Below are positions 57,388 to 64,000 of a stretch of DNA of 64,000 bases, one piece after another. Numbering within the stretch: the first letter of the stretch is position 1; each line of letters begins with the position of its first letter. Position numbers and translations under genes: made by a program. The notes below the pieces were generated by a model. That model saw nothing but the letters and a program-made list of their open reading frames with translations. It was not told the DNA's origin and searched no databases. Source of the stretch: Chamaecrista fasciculata (Eukaryota; Streptophyta; Magnoliopsida; Fabales; Fabaceae); the NCBI GenBank assembly GCA_003254925.1, contig QANZ01045140.1, forward strand, positions 1,910-65,909. Direction: 5' to 3'.

Positions 57388-57601
57388 CTAATAATGCAAC
57401 AACAATAACTGCAGAAAGAGACTTAATGAGAGAAAAAACCAAAACAAAATCAATAGATAGGATAGAAATAAAGCAAAATGACATTGTTGAAGCAACTAAT
57501 TTATTAAGTAGGAACTAAGTTAAACTTAAATTTGTGATGGAGGGAGAGAGAAATTAAAGAGGGAATAAGAAAAGCCAAAAGAAGTAGGTAAGCGACGTTA
57601 C
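57388..57601 (-). other. Possible 5' UTR intron of the PPR gene
   Basis: On the minus strand GCTCAG|GTAACG near 57601 and a pyrimidine-rich acceptor ..ATTATTAG|GG near 57388 flank a 214-bp AT-rich segment upstream of the PPR ATG (57258-57260). The sequence 57602-57690 would be a leader exon. Splice sites only; no coding test is possible. Confidence 0.35.
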
Positions 57602-57699
57602 CTGAGCGTCGGTACACCTCCACGAGCGAGCAGCAACCACTGTGGATGATTAGGGAAGACGAGTTCAGTGGCCAATTGAATTTTTTCACCATCTATAGT

Positions 57700-58865
57700 T
57701 TTTGCATCCAAAAATTCGTTTATGCTAACTTCATTTATATAATAACAATGGAAAAATTAAAGAGATTGTCTCTCGAGAATGGATCGACTGCAGTAAGATT
57801 TCCTGAAGTGAGCATGCAATGTGAGACATACTTCCTAAAACTCACAGTTTCATTAAACTTTAATGAAACCAATGCAGTCAAGATCGAGATCTTACTCAAG
57901 ATCGGAAGGGGCATAAGATAGATCGAATTAAGGATCGTAAGATCCTATGAATTTCCTAAAAAAAATATTATATAAATCATATAAACAATTACTAATATTT
58001 ATTTATGTATATATATATATAAATGCTCATAAGTCATAAATTCATCTTATAATTTATGAGTATGTATAATAATATAAATACTTATACCATGTCTCAAAAT
58101 CCTTATCTTTTTTAATATAATAAAACATGAAAACAACATACAACAAAGGAAAGATTAAAAGCTACACAGATTGACAACTAAAGCTATCCTATTCCCATTG
58201 ACCAGAAACCATGCGAAACTGGTAGGGACCAATTCGCCTTAAAATCTTCCCAAACTAATGAAGGGCATTTAATTAAAATAACACATCCTTAATGAAGCTA
58301 AGCTACACAGATTTCTGCACAGTGATATGGGAATCCAAAATAACCTGTTTGACATCCTTATCCAACATCATCAATTTATAGTCTCAAAAACATGCAATTA
58401 ACTAATATCAAGATGTCTAAAATGTTTATCATAATTTCAGTCAAAAGCTAATTTTTTGTACAGAAAATTGTTGAGCTCATATGTAACATTTGTTTTGCTC
58501 TAAAGAAATTAAAGGCATTAATCAATTGCAGAATTAATTATTATACACAATAAGCCAAGACTAAGATACTAATCTCCAATTACTACAATTTCAAAGGCTC
58601 CAAAGTTGACTGTTTATGGGACAATCAGATTCGAACTTGGCGTTTGTTGTAAATGGGATTGATATTTGGTATTATTCTCAGTCATTTTAGAATATGCCTA
58701 TCTCCAATAATTACTCTTCCCTATTTCTTATGTTGTTTATATAATACCAGAAAACACTAACAGGGAGACACACCAATCAAAGGGCCAAATTCTTCCTAAA
58801 CTAATCACCAAGATTAGAGTTCACTCAGTTCAGACTTCAGACACAACGCAAAATAAAATTGGAGT
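57700..58865. other. Unassigned intergenic DNA
   Basis: AT-rich. A 91-codon frame at 57646-57921 has no recognisable domain or good context. The 57870-57950 segment has repeated 'aagatcg'/'gatcgtaag' motifs that could be a transposon end. Nothing is certain. Confidence 0.35.
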
Positions 58866-58872
58866 TCAGACA

Positions 58873-58960
58873 AACCGACGACGACGACGACGACGACGAC
58901 GGGACGATGACCGGAAGCCGACGACGGGACGACGACCGGAAGCCGACGACGGGAAGCAAG
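58873..58960. repeat. (ACG)n microsatellite and short tandem repeat
   Basis: A run of about eight acg/cga triplets is followed by repeats of the type 'gacgggacgacgaccggaagccgac'. GC-rich in an AT-rich setting. The Arg/Val-rich frames on either strand are repeat translations. Confidence 0.8.
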
Positions 58961-59305
58961 GACGAAGAGACAAACGCGAAGGAAGGAGAAGGAGGCAAGT
59001 CGCAAGTCTGATTGTGAATGAGGAAGGGAATTAGGCGTTAGGGTTTTTGATTTTTTGGTGATTTTGGAGTTGAAAACAAAAAAAANTTTTTGCAAGTGTA
59101 CAACCTTAGTCTCCGAATTTTCTTGAGTGGTTAGTCGTTACAATTTGGTCCATTTGTCACCTAGACATTTCAAAAAAATTGTCCTGAATCGATAGGCCCA
59201 GGTGGCTTGTTAACTTCTACGTCAATATAATTTTTTTTTAAAAAAAGGACTAAACCCACACACCCACACCTCGTCATTTCCACACACCCAACAACTACTT
59301 TGAAC

Positions 59306-59651
59306 CTAGGAAGCATGGACACTGACACGGACACGGGACACGACACGGACACGGACACAGCGACACGCTAAACTCTCAAAATTACGCGACACGACACGGC
59401 ATATATTTATATATATAAATAATTAAATATTCATAATTTTTATTGAAAAATTTAAAACTTACAAGTTTTATTCATAATATATGTCATATGTATTATTATT
59501 TTCTCTTATATGTCATGTTAAAGTTACAAAAAATTGATTTATATTCTAAAATTTATGAATATGTGTCGTGTCGGTGTCGTACGGGTGTCGAACACTGACA
59601 CGTGTCCAACACAGCGACACGCCCTCAAAATGAAGCGTCCATGCTTCTTAG
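59306..59651. mobile_element. MITE with 'gaagcatggac' termini, hAT-like
   Basis: 346 bp, inverted ends ctaggaagcatggac / gtccatgcttcttag, with 8-bp flanks ctttgaac / gtttgaac (59298-59305, 59652-59659; one mismatch). Both arms carry tandem 'gacacggacac' repeats and the core is AT-rich. A right-end relative sits at 33355-33412 by the gap. Confidence 0.78.
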
Positions 59652-59896
59652 GTTTGAACCAAACCCTTGGCATCAAATCTTCACATCACTAAACCTTCTG
59701 CACCAAAGCCTTCCATGACTCCACCATGAACCATAAACTTCCATAAATAAAAAATCCCAACAAATTTTTACACCATAAACCTTCACTTTGTCATACACAG
59801 AGAGTCAGAAAAGCAAATCGAAGGGGGAACATTAATTGAAGACAAAGATGCAAAGACGATTGAAGAGTAAAAACCGACGAAGGGGGAGATTTGGGT

Positions 59897-60320
59897 CTGA
59901 TTGGTTGCCCTGTTTCCTGTTTCCATTTTCACTGAAAACAGGAAATATGACTGAAAACGTGTTTTGTACGGTTTTTTTAGAAATGTTTTCTGGAAACATT
60001 TTCTGAAACAGGCTGAAAACAGGAAACGTCAAAAAGACGTTTCCAGTATTTCCAAAAACAAACTTATGATATTTTGCAACATTACACAAAAGTAAACTAT
60101 TTAATCATGTTAATATCATCATTTAGCTATAATCAAACTTAAAAACATATAAAAATTAGTGTTATTCAAGTTAACATAATTTAAATATGAATGAAACGAT
60201 TTTTTAACTTTATAAAACAAACATATTTCTTAAATATTGAAAATTTTGAAATGAAAATAAAATTCCAGAAATGGAAACAGAAAATGAAAACAGGAAACAT
60301 TTTCTTAAACCAATCAGGTT
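59897..60320. mobile_element. MITE with 'ctgattggtt' termini
   Basis: Inverted ends ctgattggttgccctgtttc / ..aaaccaatcag, with 'gaaaacaggaaac' blocks in both arms. The TSD is not clear. Confidence 0.62.
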
Positions 60321-61091
60321 TAGAAAGTATTTCCTAATATGTGATGTATGAAGGAGAAGTAAGAAGGTTGAGAAGAATGAATAGGCTTTTAGTTGTTGCT
60401 GTAATTATTTTGTTAGTGTTTGCCGAGTCTTTTGTATTTGGTATTGCTTGACTATGATACTCAAATTGACCTTAGTGGAAAGCAAAATAAGAGATAAATG
60501 CAAAACGACCTGTTCTGCATAATTGTGCAAACAGGTCTGTACTACTCCTTGTAAAATATAAGTATTAAGTAGTAAAAAAATAAGAAGTTTAGTCATTCTC
60601 AAACACAATTCAATCCTACATCACATTCTTATTTTGTTACTCATCACATCTCAATTATCTAAAATCCAACTCATAACTTTGGATTCGTTGTATTCAAACC
60701 TAAAATGAGATGGAGAGGTATAACTACATTTAATAGTTTATAACCAAATAATAAATTATAAAAACATGTAAGACCAATCTAAAACAAATAAAATATTCAA
60801 GACCAATTTGAAATTTGTCCCATACTTTTAGGACCAATTTGAGGCATAGTGAATTTTGAGGCATAGTTTCTTACAGACTTTGTGGTAAAACCCTATCTAA
60901 TATATACAACACCAGTTTGGACTAGAGATTGGTGAAAAATCCATGGATACATGAAGATCGATCTGATTCAATATTCTGATCTCAATTAATGAGATCATGG
61001 ATGAGAAATTTAACAAACTAAGGTACAATGTAAATGTTTCTAACTATGACACCTTGATCCTAAACTCTATATATACATAACATGCATGGAT
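60321..61091. other. 3' flank of FTSH6 with a MITE arm
   Basis: About 60640-60860 carries one arm of the 48555-49393 family ('aaatgagatggagaggtataac', 'aatagtttataacca'). The 3' UTR of FTSH6 probably ends in the right part. No gene was found. Confidence 0.4.
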
Positions 61092-63434
61092 CTAAGCTTC
61101 AATCATTTGTCGTATAGGGATTGCATTTAGGTTAGTGGAGGAAATGTTTGTGAACTCAGACAAGATAGCCCTGAATTCCTCTCCTGTAAGAGTTTCCTTC
61201 TCTAAAAGCACATCCACTAACTTATCAATGGCGTCTCTGTTATGCCTAATATGATTCTTGGCTATCTCATATGCTGTCTCTATAATATGTTGTACTGAGT
61301 GATCAATGTCCTCTGCTAGCTTCTCTGACATTGAGTTCCTAGCCATCATTCTTAGCACCACATCACCACTTTGTACTGCTGGATCTGTCAGAGCCCAAGG
61401 TCCTATCTCTGACATCCCAAATCTTGTTACCATCTGTTCAAAAATAAATCATCACTTATCACCATGATGATAATAACAAAATTTGTGAGGGAGTAAATTG
61501 AAAAAAAATATATAGAAAGGATGATATTGAAAGAGAGACTTAAATTAAGTTGGTTAAAGGTTATTTTGGTCGTAAATGTATGCCTTATTTGATCCTTTAT
61601 GTTTCAAAATCTTCAAATTGGTCCTCAATGTTGGAAAAATGTTTCATTTTGGTCTCAAACTATTGAATATGGTCATATTTATCTCGTTTCGAGTTCGAAT
61701 GTAACGAGTTCAAAGCTACATATTGTTCTCAAAGAGTACCTTTTCTCTATCCAATTGAAGCCATCAGCAAACAAGGTCAAATCAGTCCCGAAAGTAGACT
61801 TCTCGTTTCATGGTTAAACAACCAAAATCGATCATATCTCTCTCGTTTCAAGTTTGAATGCGACGAATTCAGAGCTACAAATTACTCTTAACAAGTCATT
61901 TGAATTTGAAATGAGAGACGAGAGAAACATGACCAAATTCAATAATTTGGGACCAAAATGAAACATTTTGTCAACCTTAGGACCAATTTGAACATTTTGA
62001 AACATAAGGACCAAAATAAATATTAGGGCATACATTTATGACCAAAATGACCTTTTGACCAATTTAGTTGACTCGTCTTTGTACGAGATAAAATTTTACC
62101 AACAAAAAATAGAAACTATTTGTGTAAACCAAGATCATTCATAACCAAGAAATAGAAACTAATTAATTACCTGTCTTGCTATTTGTGTAACTTGTTGCAA
62201 GTCACCAGCTGCACCAGTTGTGATCTCAGATTCACCAAATATGACTTCTTCTGCAGCTCTTCCACCTAAGCCTCCAACGATTCTAGCAAATAATTGTTGC
62301 TTAGAAATAAGATCTGGGTCTTCCATTGGTATGAACCATGTTAACCCACGTGCTTGACCTCTTGGTATCAGGCTCACTTTCTGTACTGGGTCATGCCCTT
62401 GTGTCAATGTCCTGCATCATCCAATGCAACCAAAACCATCCATCAATTTTTGAACCAAACCAAACATACAACCGGTAAAATCAAAAGTACTATTGGTACC
62501 CCCAAAGTATGCGATCATTCTCAGTTGTACCCCCATAATTTTGTTTGGGTCAACTGTACCTTCAAAGTATGAGGTCGGTTTTAGTTATACCCCCAAAATT
62601 TTTTTAATCAATTATACCCCCAATGTTCACATTTGAGTCAATTGTACCCCCAAATACTCTCCAATTTGGGGATATAATTGACACAAAAAATAAAATATTA
62701 GGGGTACAATTGATACAAAAGAAAGGATTGGGGGTATAACTGACTCAAAAAAACTTTAGAGGTATAACTGAAACTCACCCCATACTTTGGGGATATAATT
62801 GACAAAAAAAAAAACTGAGAGTACAATTGAAAAAGACCACGTACTTTGAGGGTCTAAAAACCATAATGTCATATCTCAATAACCACCTCTCATGAGATAG
62901 ATTTGGTCAATATATATTTATTAACCCACCCACTATGAAATCTATAATCACCTCTTTATATTCTGGTAACTACCTAAGTGTTGATTCTTATCAGGTTTCT
63001 TATAATCTTTACTTTCTCTTTTCTGCTTCCTTGTGACCCTGACTTTATATTATTTTGCAAGCATCCATATGAAGAGTACTTGTGATAGAGAATAATGGTG
63101 ATGATTATATGAATACTTACGCACAAACAGCATGGCCAACTTCATGGTAAGCCACAAGAATCTTGCTCTTGCCATCTGTCATCTTGGTTCCTTCCATGCC
63201 GGCCACTATGCGATCGATGGAGTCATCAATCTCCTTCATGCTGATCTTCTCTTTCCCTCTTCTCCCAGCAACAATGGCTGCTTCATTCATCAGGTTTGCC
63301 AGGTCAGCACCACTGAACCCAGGAGTTCTCATTGCAATCACACTCAGACTCACATCCTTCTCCAGCTTCTTGTTGCTGCTATGAACTTTCAGTATCTCTT
63401 CTCTCCCTCTTATGTCTGGTAATCCCACACTTAC
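61092..63434 (-). CDS. FTSH6: FTSH6 chloroplast metalloprotease, C-terminal exons (partial)
   Basis: The 3' end of an ATP-dependent zinc metalloprotease of the thylakoid FtsH family. FTSH6 is linked to degradation of light-harvesting proteins and heat memory in Arabidopsis. Three exons are in view: 63121-63434, 62171-62411 and 61092-61433 (phases agree); exons for the transit peptide, membrane span and Walker motifs must lie beyond 64000. Visible parts are the end of the AAA module ([22 protein letters not shown]), the zinc site HEVGH (where FTSH2/8 usually have HEAGH) and the [14 protein letters not shown] segment. The tail ends [13 protein letters not shown], closer to FTSH6 than to FTSH2/8. 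The 63434 exon begins GTAAGTG, like a donor site. The intron between 61434 and 62170 and the one between 62412 and 63120 each contain a MITE. Confidence 0.9.
61550..62066. mobile_element. MITE in FTSH6 intron (48555 family)
   Basis: Inverted arms: 'ggttattttggtcgtaaatg' on the left and 'catttatgaccaaaatgacc' on the right, plus 'tcatatctctctcgtttcaag' type blocks shared with 48555-49393. No clean TSD was seen. Confidence 0.72.
62482..62866. mobile_element. MITE in FTSH6 intron ('gtacccccaaagta')
   Basis: Arms carry ggtacccccaaagtatg / ccaaagtatgaggt and the complementary tactttggggatataatt, with 'attataccccc' repeats meeting near 62660. Intronic, and no splice site is altered. Confidence 0.65.
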
Positions 63435-64000
63435 CTATTAATTTCACCATTCACACCAACATCCATCACTTCTCTTTATATTATAAAATATACACATAAT
63501 GTTATAAGATCACTAATGATTAGAAATTACTTCATTGGGCATGTGTGGAAATGTGTTTGTGTGACTTCCATAGACATATCTAAGGAAATTAAACAGAAAC
63601 AATCTAATGGGTCTGTTCCACCACCATTTGTTAATTTCTATGCTTTCTTTGTTTGGCTGCTGGGAAAACTACAAAAGAGAAATACAAGCAATGGACTTTT
63701 TTCCTCCAAACACCAACATATCTATTATTCATCTATATATATAACTAATATAAAAGAGAAATACAAGCAATGGACTTTTTTCCTTCCTCCAAACACCAAC
63801 ATATCTATTATTAGTCATTATTCGATATCGGAAACTCTAGTTTACACCCTTTAATCTCTAAAAATCATGGAACTAATACAGTTTAGTCTTTTTATTCCTA
63901 CAGGTAGTCTCTAAAAAAATAGTTTGAAGGGACTAATTTGTGTTATCTCTACGACTTTTAAGGACTAAAGTGTTAAAACTAAAGTTTCACAGATTGAATT
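63435..64000. other. FTSH6 intron, incomplete
   Basis: Intron upstream (in transcript order) of exon 63121-63434, running off the window. It contains a local direct duplication (63673-63735 and 63750-63813, 'aaagagaaatacaagcaatg' and 'caccaacatatctattatt'). From about 63838 it contains a phrase of the 'tagtctctaaaaa ... aaggactaaagtg' type, which is probably one end of another MITE. The 112-codon plus-strand frame at 63516-63854 is not supported as a gene. Confidence 0.55.

Noticed and set aside
1-64000. Search for a defence island, biosynthetic cluster or other new multi-gene system
   Set aside because: The seven host genes belong to unrelated, well-known plant families with ordinary spacing; nothing links them functionally.

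Overview
This window is nuclear DNA of a dicot plant, probably woody. It is AT-rich and has spliced genes with short GT-AG introns, PPR proteins, a chloroplast FtsH protease, and dense plant transposons (Ty3/gypsy, Ty1/copia, LINE, SINE, hAT and Mutator-like MITEs). The species cannot be fixed from the sequence. There are assembly gaps at 21714-21865 and 33081-33354, and single n bases at 46174 and 59086.

Seven host genes are recognisable, and exon structures were worked out by hand from splice sites and reading phase. (1) 11392-15495 (-) is a receptor-like cytoplasmic kinase with a USP-like N-terminus, 9 exons, 680 aa. (2) 24214-25611 (+) is an intronless DYW-class PPR protein similar to Arabidopsis At2g15690. 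(3) 29593-32786 (-) is a mitochondrial carrier of the CoA transporter type, 7 exons, 338 aa. (4) 35037-39882 (-) is a HAD phosphatase of the thiamine-phosphate phosphatase/PPsPase1 group, 4 exons, 237 aa, with a 2.45-kb solo LTR in intron 3. (5) 49602-53989 (+) is an NDR/NDL protein, 11 exons, 347 aa. (6) 55728-57260 (-) is an E-type PPR protein like At2g36730. (7) 61092-63434 (-) is the 3' part of FTSH6, which continues past the right edge. These are unrelated housekeeping, organelle and signalling genes and do not form a pathway.

The spaces between them are made of mobile DNA. From the left: a Tat-lineage gypsy element (gag, PBS, LTR) at 1-2660; a series of inverted-repeat MITEs; a LINE relic split by a hAT MITE (8450-10560); a copia LTR with a MULE-type insertion (17008-18353); a Pack-MULE carrying a secreted-protein ORF (21091-22110); nested MITEs (23114-23925); and a patchwork between the PPR and carrier genes. 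Further right are MITEs, a retroposed LINE derivative (41328-41840), a triplicated 195-bp unit (42091-42685), a composite Mutator-like element (43632-47191) containing copia pieces and a SINE, and a second gypsy LTR (47553-48136).

The most unusual architecture lies at 25590-30162. The shared 3' ends of the convergent PPR and carrier genes are tandemly duplicated, so each gene keeps one copy as its own 3' end and leaves a relic of the other gene. The 1.6-kb spacer between the copies contains a 168-bp piece of the kinase gene, whose source lies 12.35 kb away in this same window. I found no defence system, operon, CRISPR array or unknown protein machine. The novelty here is in transposon and duplication structure.
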